Source of the DNA: Chondrosia reniformis | Lineage: Eukaryota > Porifera > Demospongiae > Chondrillida > Chondrillidae | Assembly (NCBI GenBank): GCA_947172415.1 | Contig: OX359198.1 | Coordinates: 1,705,401-1,769,400 of the forward strand | Direction: 5' to 3' | DNA length: 64,000 nt | Shown here: positions 10,904 to 20,464 of the stretch, in pieces | Layout: each line of letters opens with the position of its first letter | Position numbering within the stretch: the stretch's first letter is position 1 | Notes under the pieces: generated by a model | Told to the model about the DNA's origin: nothing | Databases searched by the model: none | The model's input: only the letters and a program-made list of their open reading frames with translations | Position numbers and translations under genes: made by a program

Positions 10904-12427
10904 ATGGATTATAGTCAGTTTCAAAATTATTGCAGGCAAAATGGTTTGGGCGAGCCTAAATATTCCAGGTTAGGATCATCGTACTTGGGGAAACAAGTTT
11001 CGATTACCATATTAGGTCGCACTTTCGTTGGTGAAGGAGTAACTTATGTTGATGCACAACGGGACGCAACTAGTAAGGTAATCAAATCTATCGAGTCAGA
11101 AGAAAAGAGATGTGAAAGTAAAGTATCACTCCTCAACGATCTCGTGTCGAAATTTCAAAGCGCAGAACCTGAATGCGGCATGAGCGTTAGATATGAATAT
11201 CATGGATTCAGTGGCACTCGACATAGGTTCACATGCATTGTGACAATTAACGGTGAGGTAAAATCATTTACTGGTGAAGGACTATCTAAACCTAACGCAA
11301 AGTTAATGTCAGCCAGCAAGGCTTTCGTTTGGCTTAAAGAATACCTGCAGTCCTCTGTTGAGGTCTTGTGTGATTTTCCATACTGCAAATATTGGTCTGA
11401 TGATATTGCTAAATGCAAGGCATTGATCAAGCAAGTCTGTCACAATCAATTAGAACCCTTTCATCGAGATGATGTAGTAGCAGCTATGATTATGTTTGAT
11501 TCATATTCAAAGACGAAGATTGTAGCTATAGGTAGTGGAAAGGGGTTCATGCATGGACGCTATGTTACCAAAGATGGCTCTGTTTTGCAGGACTGTCATG
11601 CTGAGGTATTGGCAAAGAGAGGTCTCCAAGCTTTTCTACTCCGTGAAATGAAAAAACAGAGAAGTTCCGTTGTACAAAAATATTCATCTGGAAGGTATGA
11701 CCTAAAGGATGGAGTATCTTTTCACTTGTATGTCAACAAAGTTCCTTGTGGAGACGCAATGGTTCCATCAGGAAGTAATGACTCATATCTAAGATGTAGG
11801 AAGGAAGGAAGTGATGCGGGACCAGGTTTACTTAAAGGCTATTCGTATTCTTATCAGGAACTGAAAGAAGGATATCCTGCCTACAAAATGTGTTGCAGTG
11901 ACAAGATTGCACTGTGGAATGTGGCTGGCTTGCAAGGAGCTCTGCTTAGCCATCTCTTGTGCAAACCCATTTACCTGAATACAATAGTCGTTGAAGGATT
12001 GGCTGAAGAGAACAACCTAAGAAGAGCATTTTTTGAAAGATTTAAGGGAATTTCTGGTTTGCCTCGTGACTATACCCTCAATGAGCCTAGCATTGTTGTT
12101 ATAAATGGCCATTCCAACGTTGGAGGTGGGCATGGTGGAGATAAGAAAGCATTCACTTGGGTTGCTGGAGCAGATGATCCTGGTGGTATGATTGATACTC
12201 AAACTGGGCGAGTGGAGGCAGGCAGTGCTGTGATTACCAAAGCCTCACTATTTCAGCAATGGAAGGCTGTAGCACCATTTAGCTGTCTACAGTATGGAAA
12301 TTATCAAAAATGCAAAAAAGGAGCCCTTGAATACCGCAAAGCCATTGGTGCATTCTGTGATCACTGTGAGAGGAGAAATATGGGGAAATGGATTGCTCGA
12401 ACAAGAGAAGTAGATCAGTTTAACTAA
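10904..12427 (+). CDS. ADAR-like dsRNA adenosine deaminase, copy 1
   Basis: 507 residues in one exon. ADARs bind double-stranded RNA and hydrolyse adenosine to inosine. Two dsRNA-binding-type regions come first (about 1-65 and 75-150; the first has the helix-strands-helix order with FxGEGxTYxDAxxxA), then a deaminase domain from about residue 165. The zinc and catalytic set is present: H232 and E234 in CHAEVLAKR, C282 in PCGDA, C331 in CCSDKIALWNV. LPRDYTLNEP resembles LPPLYTLNKP of animal ADARs, which argues for ADAR rather than the tRNA enzyme ADAT1. Compared with copies 2-5 the first 170 residues are divergent, while the deaminase part and 3' flank are nearly identical to copies 2-4. Lacking introns is unusual for the family and suggests descent from a retrocopy. 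Confidence 0.9.
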   Translation: MDYSQFQNYCRQNGLGEPKYSRLGSSYLGKQVSITILGRTFVGEGVTYVDAQRDATSKVIKSIESEEKRCESKVSLLNDLVSKFQSAEPECGMSVRYEYHGFSGTRHRFTCIVTINGEVKSFTGEGLSKPNAKLMSASKAFVWLKEYLQSSVEVLCDFPYCKYWSDDIAKCKALIKQVCHNQLEPFHRDDVVAAMIMFDSYSKTKIVAIGSGKGFMHGRYVTKDGSVLQDCHAEVLAKRGLQAFLLREMKKQRSSVVQKYSSGRYDLKDGVSFHLYVNKVPCGDAMVPSGSNDSYLRCRKEGSDAGPGLLKGYSYSYQELKEGYPAYKMCCSDKIALWNVAGLQGALLSHLLCKPIYLNTIVVEGLAEENNLRRAFFERFKGISGLPRDYTLNEPSIVVINGHSNVGGGHGGDKKAFTWVAGADDPGGMIDTQTGRVEAGSAVITKASLFQQWKAVAPFSCLQYGNYQKCKKGALEYRKAIGAFCDHCERRNMGKWIARTREVDQFN

Positions 12428-12890
12428 ACTAATTGGCTAGCAACAGTTACATAGGTGTTTAACCATTGGTCATATGTTTTTAGGCCTGACATTGTATTTA
12501 TAGGAAAGTATCTGTATATGTACATCTTACAGATTAGCATTAAGTTACTGTATAGTACACAACCAAATTATATTGTCAGTGGATTTACAAGATTATGTTA
12601 CCCAATGATGACATGTTGGTCAGTTACATTTATCATGAGAAATTAGACATGCAGGTTCAATAGTATTTCTTAAATGGTCTCTTTATGGGCATATTTAATA
12701 CCGCTTCAAACAAGATACAATTAATATCAAGAATCTACACTTATCCATCAAAATGTTCATCTGATATTGATCAGGATATACATAATATGTGAGGCTAAAT
12801 AGTAATCAGTGGTGGAGTTAACTTTATTCTATATAGCCAATACGTATACATATCATAGGAATACCCTTTAGTGTACTGTGTGTAGACAAT
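12428..12890. repeat. Intergenic duplicate unit (type 1), copies 1-2
   Basis: 3' flank beginning right after the stop codon, almost identical to 17228-17690 after copy 3 and, in its first 350 bases, to the flanks after copies 2 and 4. Short open frames in it are repeated with the flank and show no protein-like constraint. Confidence 0.85.
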
Positions 12891-13167
12891 GAGTCATGTT
12901 TCAGTATATATGGCCGGGGAAATCCTAAATGTTAATTTGTTTAAAAACAATCATGACTCACTATGTATTTGGCTCCAATTTCATTTAATTAAACTCTCTG
13001 AGTCATTCTCCTGGTAAGAAGTTCTATAAAATGCCTTCGCGACAGGACTCAGTGTATCTTTATAGCTATATATAGCCGTCCTTGCAGCTGAATACGTGCC
13101 AGCCTAACTGAATACTCGTAAATTATGGGAGAGGTTGAGTACTAGAGCCGCACGGAAACGTTTGAAG
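12891..13167 (+). promoter_or_regulatory. Promoter and leader of ADAR-like copy 2
   Basis: In order: GAGTCAT (12891), a kappaB-like GGGGAAATCC (12916-12925, one mismatch from the best consensus), AP-1-type TGACTCA (12954-12960), CCAAT (12975), TGAGTCA (12999-13005) and TATAAAA (13025-13031). The leader has a short upstream frame, ATG at 13125 to TAG at 13145 (MGEVEY), ending 22 bases before the main ATG. Confidence 0.6.
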
Positions 13168-14694
13168 ATGAACTCTGCCCAGTTTAAGGATTACTGTGAA
13201 CGAAATGGCTGGGGAAGGCCACGGTTTTCTAAATTAAGGTCTAACAACAAAAAGACGGTGTCAATTACAATTCGCAATTGCACCTTCTTTGGAGAAGGAG
13301 TATCCACTGTTGCTGCTAAGAGTGACGCGATTGCAAAAGCTCGCAAATCGATAGAGTCACTGACAGTAGTAGGTCCCAATAGAGGAGAAATTTCAGATTT
13401 GAACAACATGATGAAAGCGTTTCAAAGTGCAGAGCCCGGTTGTGGATTGCAAGTTGATTACCACTACGACAATCAGACTGAGTACACTTGTTACAGTAGC
13501 ATAAGGATTAACAACGAGGTTCAATCTTTCCTTGGCACAGAAATCCGAAAGAAAGATGCGAAGCAAACATCGGCAAGAAAGGCATTAATATGGTTTAGAA
13601 TTTATTTAAAATCCTCAGTTGATAGGCTGTGTGAATTTTCACTTCCAGTTATTTGGTCTGATGTGATTACTAAATGCAAAGAATTGACTAAACAAGTCTG
13701 CCACAATCAATTGGAGCCCCTTCACCACAAAGATGTCATTGCAGCTATAATTATGTGTTATTCCAACTCAAAAGCAAAGATTGTAGCTATAGGCAGTGGA
13801 AAGGGGTTCATGCATGGACAGTATGTTACCAAAGATGGCTCTGCTTTGCAGGACTGTCATGCTGAAGTATTGGCAAAGAGAGGTCTCCAAGCTTTCCTAC
13901 TCCGTGAAATGAAAAAACAGAGAAGTTCCGTTGTACAAAAATATTTATCTGGAAGGTATATATATGACCTAAAGGATGGAGTGTCTTTTCACTTGTATGT
14001 CAACAAAGTTCCTTGTGGAGATGCAATGGTTCCATCTGGAAGGAATGACTCATATCTAAGATGTAGGAAGGAAGGAAGTGATGCGGGACCAGGTTTACGT
14101 AAAGGCCATTCATATTCTTATCAGAAACTGAGAAAAGGATCTCCAGCCTACAAAATGTGTTGCAGTGACAAGATTGCACTGTGGAATGTGGCTGGCTTGC
14201 AAGGAGCTCTGCTTAGCCAACTCTTGTGCAAACCCATTTACCTGGAGACAATAGTTATTGAAGGATTGGCTGAAGAGAACAACCTAAGAAGAGCATTTTT
14301 TGAAAGATTTAAGGGAATTTCTGGTTTGCCTCGTGACTATACTCTCAATGAACCTAGCATTGTTGTTATAAATGGCCATTACAACGTTGGAGGTGGGCAT
14401 GGTGGAGATAAGAAAGCATTTACTTGGGTTGCTGGAGCAGATGATCCTGGTGGTATGATTGATACCCAAACTGGGCGAGTGGAGGCAGGCAGTGCTATGA
14501 TTTCCAAAGCCTCCCTATTTCAGCAGTGGAAGGCTGTAGCACCATTTGGCTGTCTACAGTATGGAAATTATCAAAAATGCAAAAAAGGAGCCCTTGAATA
14601 CCGCAAAGCCATTGGTGCATTCTGTGATCACTGTGAGAGGAGAAATATGGGGAAATGGATTGCTCGAACAAGAGAAGTAGATCAGTTTAACTAA
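13168..14694 (+). CDS. ADAR-like dsRNA adenosine deaminase, copy 2
   Basis: 508 residues, one exon. The frame is open from 13135 but has no ATG until 13168; that Met (MNSAQFKDYC) aligns with the start of copy 1 (MDYSQFQNYC), so I take it as the start. Two dsRNA-binding-type regions, the second containing CGLQVDYHYDNQTEYTC, then the deaminase with H231 and E233 in CHAEVLAKR, PCGDA and CCSDK all intact. A two-codon Ile-Tyr expansion (GRYIYDLKDG) within a TATATA tract is unique to this copy. Its 5' half matches copies 3-5, its 3' end matches copies 1, 3 and 4. Copy 4 is its closest relative, 4.79 kb downstream. Confidence 0.9.
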   Translation: MNSAQFKDYCERNGWGRPRFSKLRSNNKKTVSITIRNCTFFGEGVSTVAAKSDAIAKARKSIESLTVVGPNRGEISDLNNMMKAFQSAEPGCGLQVDYHYDNQTEYTCYSSIRINNEVQSFLGTEIRKKDAKQTSARKALIWFRIYLKSSVDRLCEFSLPVIWSDVITKCKELTKQVCHNQLEPLHHKDVIAAIIMCYSNSKAKIVAIGSGKGFMHGQYVTKDGSALQDCHAEVLAKRGLQAFLLREMKKQRSSVVQKYLSGRYIYDLKDGVSFHLYVNKVPCGDAMVPSGRNDSYLRCRKEGSDAGPGLRKGHSYSYQKLRKGSPAYKMCCSDKIALWNVAGLQGALLSQLLCKPIYLETIVIEGLAEENNLRRAFFERFKGISGLPRDYTLNEPSIVVINGHYNVGGGHGGDKKAFTWVAGADDPGGMIDTQTGRVEAGSAMISKASLFQQWKAVAPFGCLQYGNYQKCKKGALEYRKAIGAFCDHCERRNMGKWIARTREVDQFN

Positions 14695-15430
14695 ACTAAT
14701 TGGCTAGCAACAGTTACATAGGTGTTTAACCATTGGTCATATGTTTTTAGACCTGATATTGTATTTATAGGAAAGTATCTGTATATGTACATCTTACAGA
14801 TTAGCATTAAGTTACTGTATAGTACACAACCAAATTATATTGTCAGTGGATTTACAAGACTATGTTACCCAATGATGACATGATGGTCAGTTACATTTAT
14901 CATGAGAAATTAGACATGCAGGTTCACAAATATTTCTTAAATGGTCTCTTTACGGGCATATTTAATACCACTTCAAACAAGATACAATTAATATCAAGGA
15001 TCTACACTTATCCATCAAAATGTTCATCTGATAGTGATCAGGATATACATAATATGTATAGGATTCACAGAAGATCAAGAAAAAGAAAAAGACAAAGACT
15101 CCCAGGATCACTGATGAAGGGTGGAATTCCCAGAAACAGCTATCTGGCCCAGTGGAGAAGAAAATGAAAGAAGGGAAAAGAAGGAAGAAAAGACTCCTGT
15201 ATCTTCATCCAAAGCTCTCTTCAGGTTTAGTTCCCCTATAGGCTCTTTTACAGAATAGGCATATAGCATGTAGGAAACCGGTATCTTTCATGTAGTAACA
15301 CATGTCGTAACCATTTCATGCAGAGTATATACATGAGGCTAAATAATAATCAGTGGTGGAGTTAACTTTATTCTATATAGCCGATACATATCGTAGGAAT
15401 ACCCTTTAGTGTACTGTTATGTACCACAAG
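14695..15430. repeat. Intergenic duplicate unit (type 2), copies 2-3
   Basis: Nearly identical to 19476-20190 between copies 4 and 5. Differs from the type 1 spacer by an additional segment of about 300 bases beginning near 15055 (AGGATTCACAGAAGATCAAG). A 101-codon open frame (14862-15167) exists in both type 2 spacers but overlaps sequence that is non-coding after copies 1 and 3, so I do not call it. Confidence 0.85.
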
Positions 15431-15706
15431 ATGTACAATTAGTCATGCTCAGTATGACCGGGGAAATCCCAAATATTAAATTGTTTAAAAACAATCATGA
15501 CTCACTATGTATTTGGCTCCAATTTCATTTAATTAAACTCTCTGAGTCATTCTCCTGGTAAGAAGTTCTATAAAATGCCTTCGCGACAGGACTCAGTGTA
15601 TCTCTATAGCCGTCCTTGCAGCTGAATACGTGCCAGCCTATAGCTGAATACTCGTAAATAATTATGGAAGATGTTGAGTACTAGAGCCGCACGGAAACGT
15701 TTGAAG
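15431..15706 (+). promoter_or_regulatory. Promoter and leader of ADAR-like copy 3
   Basis: Perfect kappaB consensus GGGAAATCCC (15461-15470), TGACTCA (15498-15504), TGAGTCA (15543-15549) and TATAAAA (15569-15575). The upstream frame MEDVEY runs 15664-15684. An in-frame ATG at 15671 overlaps it and would add 12 residues to the protein. Confidence 0.6.
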
Positions 15707-17227
15707 ATGAACTCTGCCCAGTTTAAAGATTACTGTGAACGAAATGGCTGGGGAAGGCCACAATTTTCTAAATTAAGGTCTAACAACAAAAAGACGGTGT
15801 CAATTACAATTCGCAATTGCACCTTCTTTGGAGAAGGAGTATCCACTGTTGCTGCTAAGGGTGACGCGATTGCAAAGGCTCACAAATCGATAGAGTCACT
15901 GACAGTAGTAGGTCCCAATAGAGGAGAAATTTCAGACTTGAATATCATGATGCAAGCGTTTCAAAGTGCAGAGCCCGGTTGTGGAATGCAAGTTGATTAC
16001 CACTACGACAATCAGACTGAGTACACTTGTTACAGTAGCATAAGGATTAACAACGAGGTTCAATCTTTCCTTGGCACAGAAATCCGAAAGAAAGATGCGA
16101 AGCAAACAGCGGCAAGAAAGGCATTAATATGGTTTAGAATTTATTTAAAATCTTCAGTTGATAGGCTGTGTGAATTTTCACTTCCAGTTAATTGGTCTGA
16201 TGTGGGTACCAAATGCAAAGAATTGACTAAACAAGTCTGCCACAATCAATTGGAGCCCCTACACCACAAAGATGTCATTGCAGCTATAATTATGTTTTAT
16301 TCCAACTCAAAAGCAAAGATTGTATCTATAGGCAGTGGAAAGGGATTCATGCATGGACAGTATGTTACCAAAGATGGCTCTACTTTGCAGGACTGTCATG
16401 CTGAAGTATTGGCAAAGAGAGGTCTCCAAGCTTTCCTACTCCGTGAAATGAAAAAACAGAGGAGTGCTGTTGTACAAAAATGTCCATCTGGAAAGTATGA
16501 CCTTAAGGATGGAGTGTCTTTTCACTTGTATGTCAACAAAGTTCCTTGTGGAGATGCAATGGTTCCATCGGGAAGTAATGCCTCTTACCTAAGATATAGA
16601 AAAGAAAAAAGTGATGCGGGAGCAGGTTTACGTGAAGGCCATTCATATTCTTATCAGGAACTGAGAGAAGGATATCCTGCCTACAAAATGTGTTGCAGTG
16701 ACAAGATTGCACTGTGGAATGTGGCTGGCTTGCAAGGAGCTCTGCTTAGCCATCTCTTGTGCAAACCCATTTACCTGGAGACAATAGTTGTTGAAGGATT
16801 GGCTGAAGAGAACAACCTAAGAAGAGCATTTTTTGAAAGATTTAAGGGAATTTCTGGTTTGCCTCGTGGCTATACCCTCAATGAACCTAGCATTGTTGTT
16901 ATAAATGGCCATTACAACGTTGGAGGTGAGCATGGTGGAGATAAGAAAGCATTCACTTGGATTGCTGGAGCAGATGATCCTGGTGGTATGATTGATACCC
17001 AAACTGGGCGAGTGGAGGCAGGCAGTGCTGTGATTACCAAAGCCTCCCTATTTCAGCAATGGAAGGCTGTAGCACCATTTAGCTGTCTACAGTATGGGAA
17101 TTATCAAAAATGCAAAAAAGGAGCCCTTGAATACCGCAAAGCCATTGGTGCATTCTGTGATCACTGTGAGAGGAGAAATATGGGGAAATGGATTGCTCGA
17201 ACAAGAGAAGTAGATCAGTTTAACTAA
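15707..17227 (+). CDS. ADAR-like dsRNA adenosine deaminase, copy 3
   Basis: 506 residues from the Met shared by the whole array; an alternative in-frame ATG at 15671 would give 518. Single exon. Two N-terminal dsRNA-binding-type regions, deaminase with CHAEVLAKR, PCGDA and CCSDK intact. Distinguishing changes: KYDLKDG in place of RYDLKDG, RYRKEKSDAGAG shared with copy 5 only, and GGEHGGDKK shared with copy 4. This mosaic of shared changes suggests gene conversion among copies. The C-terminal tail carries CxxC (FCDHCERR) as in copies 1, 2 and 4. Confidence 0.9.
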   Translation: MNSAQFKDYCERNGWGRPQFSKLRSNNKKTVSITIRNCTFFGEGVSTVAAKGDAIAKAHKSIESLTVVGPNRGEISDLNIMMQAFQSAEPGCGMQVDYHYDNQTEYTCYSSIRINNEVQSFLGTEIRKKDAKQTAARKALIWFRIYLKSSVDRLCEFSLPVNWSDVGTKCKELTKQVCHNQLEPLHHKDVIAAIIMFYSNSKAKIVSIGSGKGFMHGQYVTKDGSTLQDCHAEVLAKRGLQAFLLREMKKQRSAVVQKCPSGKYDLKDGVSFHLYVNKVPCGDAMVPSGSNASYLRYRKEKSDAGAGLREGHSYSYQELREGYPAYKMCCSDKIALWNVAGLQGALLSHLLCKPIYLETIVVEGLAEENNLRRAFFERFKGISGLPRGYTLNEPSIVVINGHYNVGGEHGGDKKAFTWIAGADDPGGMIDTQTGRVEAGSAVITKASLFQQWKAVAPFSCLQYGNYQKCKKGALEYRKAIGAFCDHCERRNMGKWIARTREVDQFN

Positions 17228-17690
17228 ACTAATTGGCTAGCAACAGTTACATAGGTGTTTAACCATTGGTCATATGTTTTTAGGCCTGACATTGTATTTA
17301 TAGGAAAGTATCTGTATATGTACATCTTACAGATTAGCATTAAGTTACTGTATAGTACACAACCAAATTATATTGTCAGTGGATTTACAAGATTATGTTA
17401 CCCAATGATGACATGTTGGTCAGTTACATTTATCATGAGAAATTAGACATGCGGGTTCAATAGTATTTCTCTTTACGGGCATATTTAATACCGCTTCAAA
17501 CAAGATACAATTAATATCAAGAATCTACACTTATCCATCAAAATGTTCATCTGATATTGATCAGGATATACATAATATGTGAGGCTAAATAGTAATCAGT
17601 GGTGGAGTTAACTTTATTCTATATAGCCAATACGTATACATATCGTAGGAATACCCTTTAGTGTACTGTTGTGTAGACCATGAGTCATGT
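17228..17690. repeat. Intergenic duplicate unit (type 1), copies 3-4
   Basis: Near-identical to the spacer after copy 1 (12428-12890), with one small deletion near 17470. No gene. Confidence 0.85.
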
Positions 17691-17954
17691 TTCAGTATAT
17701 ATGGCCGGGGAAATCCTAAATGTTAATTTGTTTAAAAACAATCATGACTCACTATGTATTTGGCTCCAATTTCATTTAATTAAACTCTCTGAGTCATTCT
17801 CCTGGTAAGAAGTTCTATAAAATGCCTTCGCGACAGGACTCAGTGTATCTCTATGGCTATAGCCGTCCTTGCAGCTGAATACGTGCCAGCCTAACTGAAT
17901 ACTCGTAAATTATGGGAGAGGTTGAGTACTAGAGCCGCACGGAAACGTTTGAAG
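17691..17954 (+). promoter_or_regulatory. Promoter and leader of ADAR-like copy 4
   Basis: GGGGAAATCC (17707-17716), TGACTCA (17745-17751), CCAAT (about 17765), TGAGTCA (17790-17796) and TATAAAA (17816-17822). Upstream frame MGEVEY at 17912-17932, as in copy 2. Confidence 0.6.
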
Positions 17955-19475
17955 ATGAACTCTGCCCAGTTTAAAGAATACTGTGAACGAAATGGCTGGG
18001 GAAGGCCACGGTTTTCTAAATTAAGGTCTAACAACAAAAAGACGGTGTCAATTACAATTCGCAATTGCACCTTCTTTGGAGAAGGAGTATCCACTGTTGC
18101 TGCTAAGAGTGACGCGATTGCAAAAGCTCGCAAATCGATAGAGTCACTGACAGTAGTAGGTCCCAATAGAGGAGAAATTTCAGATTTGAACAACATGATG
18201 CAAGCGTTTCAAAGTGCAGAGCCCGGTTGTGGATTGCAAGTTGATTACCACTACGACAATCAGACTGAGTACACTTGTTACAGTAGCATAAGGATTAACA
18301 ACGAGGTTCAATCTTTCCTTGGCACAGAAATCCGAAAGAAAGATGCGAAGCAAACATCGGCAAGAAAGGCATTAATATGGTTTAGAATTTATTTAAAATC
18401 CTCAGTTGATAGGCTGTGTGAATTTTCACTTCCAGTTATTTGGTCTGATGTGATTACTAAATGCAAAGAATTGACTAAACAAGTCTGCCACAATCAATTG
18501 GAGCCCCTTCACCACAAAGATGTCATTGCAGCTATAATTATGTGTTATTCCAACTCAAAAGCAAAGATTGTAGCTATAGGTAGTGGAAAGGGGTTCATGC
18601 ATGGACAGTATGTTACCAAAGATGGCTCTGTTTTGCAGGACTGTCATGCTGAAGTATTGGCAAAGAGAGGTCTCCAAGCTTTCCTACTCCGTGAAATGAA
18701 AAAACAGAGAAGTTCCGTTGTACAAAAATATTCATCTGGAAGGTATGACCTAAAGGATGGAGTATCTTTTCACTTGTATGTCAACAAAGTTCCTTGTGGA
18801 GACGCAATGGTTCCATCTGGAAGGAATGACTCATATCTAAGATGTAGGAAGGAAGGAAGTGATGCGGGACCAGGTTTACGTAAAGGCTATTCGTATTCTT
18901 ATCAGAAACTGAGAAAAGGATCTCCAGCCTACAAAATGTGTTGCAGTGACAAGATTGCACTGTGGAATGTGGCTGGCTTGCAAGGAGCTCTGCTTAGCCA
19001 ACTCTTGTGCAAACCCATTTACCTGGAGACAATAGTTGTTGAAGGATTGGCTGAAGAGAACAACCTAAGAAGAGCATTTTTTGAAAGATTTAAGGGAATT
19101 TCTGGTTTGCCTCGTGGCTATACCCTAAATGAACCTAGAATTGTTGTTATGAATGACCATTACAACGTTGGAGGTGAGCATGGTGGAGATAAGAAAGCAT
19201 TTACTTGGGTTGCTGGAGCAGATGATCCTGGTGGTATGATTGATACCCAAACTGGGCGAGTGGAAGCAGGCAGTGCTGTGATTACCAAAGCCTCACTATT
19301 TCAGCAGTGGAAGGCTATAGCACCATTTAGCTGTCTACAGTATGGAAATTATCAAAAATGCAAAAAAGGAGCCCTTGAATACCGCAAAGCAATTGGTGCA
19401 TTCTGTGATCACTGTGAGAGGAGAAATATGGGGAAATGGATTGCTCGAACAAGAGAAGTAGATCAGTTTAACTAA
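17955..19475 (+). CDS. ADAR-like dsRNA adenosine deaminase, copy 4
   Basis: 506 residues, one exon, start chosen as for copy 2 because no ATG lies upstream in frame. Same domain order and intact HAE, PCGDA and CCSDK motifs. Close to copy 2 in its first half (CGLQVDY, IWSDVITKC, IIMCYSNSK) but lacking the Ile-Tyr insertion. Private changes NEPRIVVMNDHYN alter a stretch that is SIVVINGH in the others, near the region preceding the FTWVAGADD strand. Whether these affect activity cannot be judged here. Confidence 0.9.
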   Translation: MNSAQFKEYCERNGWGRPRFSKLRSNNKKTVSITIRNCTFFGEGVSTVAAKSDAIAKARKSIESLTVVGPNRGEISDLNNMMQAFQSAEPGCGLQVDYHYDNQTEYTCYSSIRINNEVQSFLGTEIRKKDAKQTSARKALIWFRIYLKSSVDRLCEFSLPVIWSDVITKCKELTKQVCHNQLEPLHHKDVIAAIIMCYSNSKAKIVAIGSGKGFMHGQYVTKDGSVLQDCHAEVLAKRGLQAFLLREMKKQRSSVVQKYSSGRYDLKDGVSFHLYVNKVPCGDAMVPSGRNDSYLRCRKEGSDAGPGLRKGYSYSYQKLRKGSPAYKMCCSDKIALWNVAGLQGALLSQLLCKPIYLETIVVEGLAEENNLRRAFFERFKGISGLPRGYTLNEPRIVVMNDHYNVGGEHGGDKKAFTWVAGADDPGGMIDTQTGRVEAGSAVITKASLFQQWKAIAPFSCLQYGNYQKCKKGALEYRKAIGAFCDHCERRNMGKWIARTREVDQFN

Positions 19476-20190
19476 GCTAATTGGCTAGCAACAGTTACAT
19501 AGGTGTTTAACCATTGGTCATATGTTTTTAGGCCTGACATTGTATTTATATAGGAAACTATCTGTTTGTACATCTTACAGATTAGCATTAAGTTACTGTA
19601 TAGTACACAACCAAATTATATTGTCAGTGGATTTACAAGACTATGTTACCCAATGATGACATGATGGTCAGTTACATTTATCATGAGAAATTAGACATGC
19701 AGGTTCACAAATATTTCTTAAATGGTCTCTTTACGGGCATATTTAATACCACTTCAAACAAGATGCAATTAATATCAAGGATCTACACTTATCCATCAAA
19801 ATGTTCATCTGATAGTGATCAGGATATACATAATATGTATAGGATTCACAGAAAATCAAGAAAAAGAAAAAGACAAAGACTCCCAGGATCACTGATGAAG
19901 GGTGGAATTCCCAGAAACAGCTATCTGGCCCAGTGGAGAAGAAGATGAAAGAAGGGAAAAGAAGGAAGAAAAGACTCCTGTATCTTCATCCAAAGCTCTC
20001 TTCAGGTTTAGTTCCCCTATAGGCTCTTTTACAGAATAGGCATATAGCATGTAGGAAAATGGTATCTTTCATGTAGTAACGCAGAGTATATACATGAGGT
20101 TAAATAGTAATCAGTGGTGGAGTTAACTTTATTCTATATGGCCAATACATATCGTAGGAATACCCTTTAGTGTACTGTTATGTACCACAA
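19476..20190. repeat. Intergenic duplicate unit (type 2), copies 4-5
   Basis: Copy of 14695-15430 with a few small indels. Contains the same spurious 101-codon frame (19643-19948). No gene. Confidence 0.85.
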
Positions 20191-20464
20191 GATGTACAAT
20201 GAGTCATGCTCAGTATGACCGGGGAAATCCCAAATGTTAAGTTGTTTAAAAACAATCATGACTCACTATGTATTTGGTTACTATTTCATTTAATTAAACT
20301 CTCTGAGTCATTCTCCTGGTAAGAAGTTCTATAAAATGCCTTCGCGACAGGACTCAGTGTATCTCTATAGCCGTCCTGGCAGCTGAAAACGTGCCAGCCT
20401 ATAGCTGAATACTCGTAAATTATGGAAGATGTTGAGTATTAGAGCCGCACGGAAACGTTTGAAG
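20191..20464 (+). promoter_or_regulatory. Promoter and leader of ADAR-like copy 5
   Basis: GGGAAATCCC (20222-20231), TGACTCA (20259-20265), TGAGTCA (20304-20310) and TATAAAA (20330-20336). Upstream frame MEDVEY 20422-20442; an overlapping in-frame ATG lies at 20429, as in copy 3. Confidence 0.6.

Noticed and set aside
10904..12427. tRNA adenosine deaminase ADAT1 as an alternative identity
   Set aside because: The YTLNEP block and the two dsRNA-binding-type regions fit ADARs; ADAT1 has no dsRNA-binding domains. A phylogeny would settle it.
13135..13167. Longer start for ADAR-like copies 2 and 4
   Set aside because: The codon at 13135 is TTG and no ATG lies in frame before 13168; the later Met aligns with the start of copy 1.
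14862..15167. 101-codon frame in the ADAR-like spacer, repeated at 19643-19948
   Set aside because: Its two copies are identical because the spacer was duplicated; the same bases after copies 1 and 3 are interrupted, and the product shows no recognisable domain.
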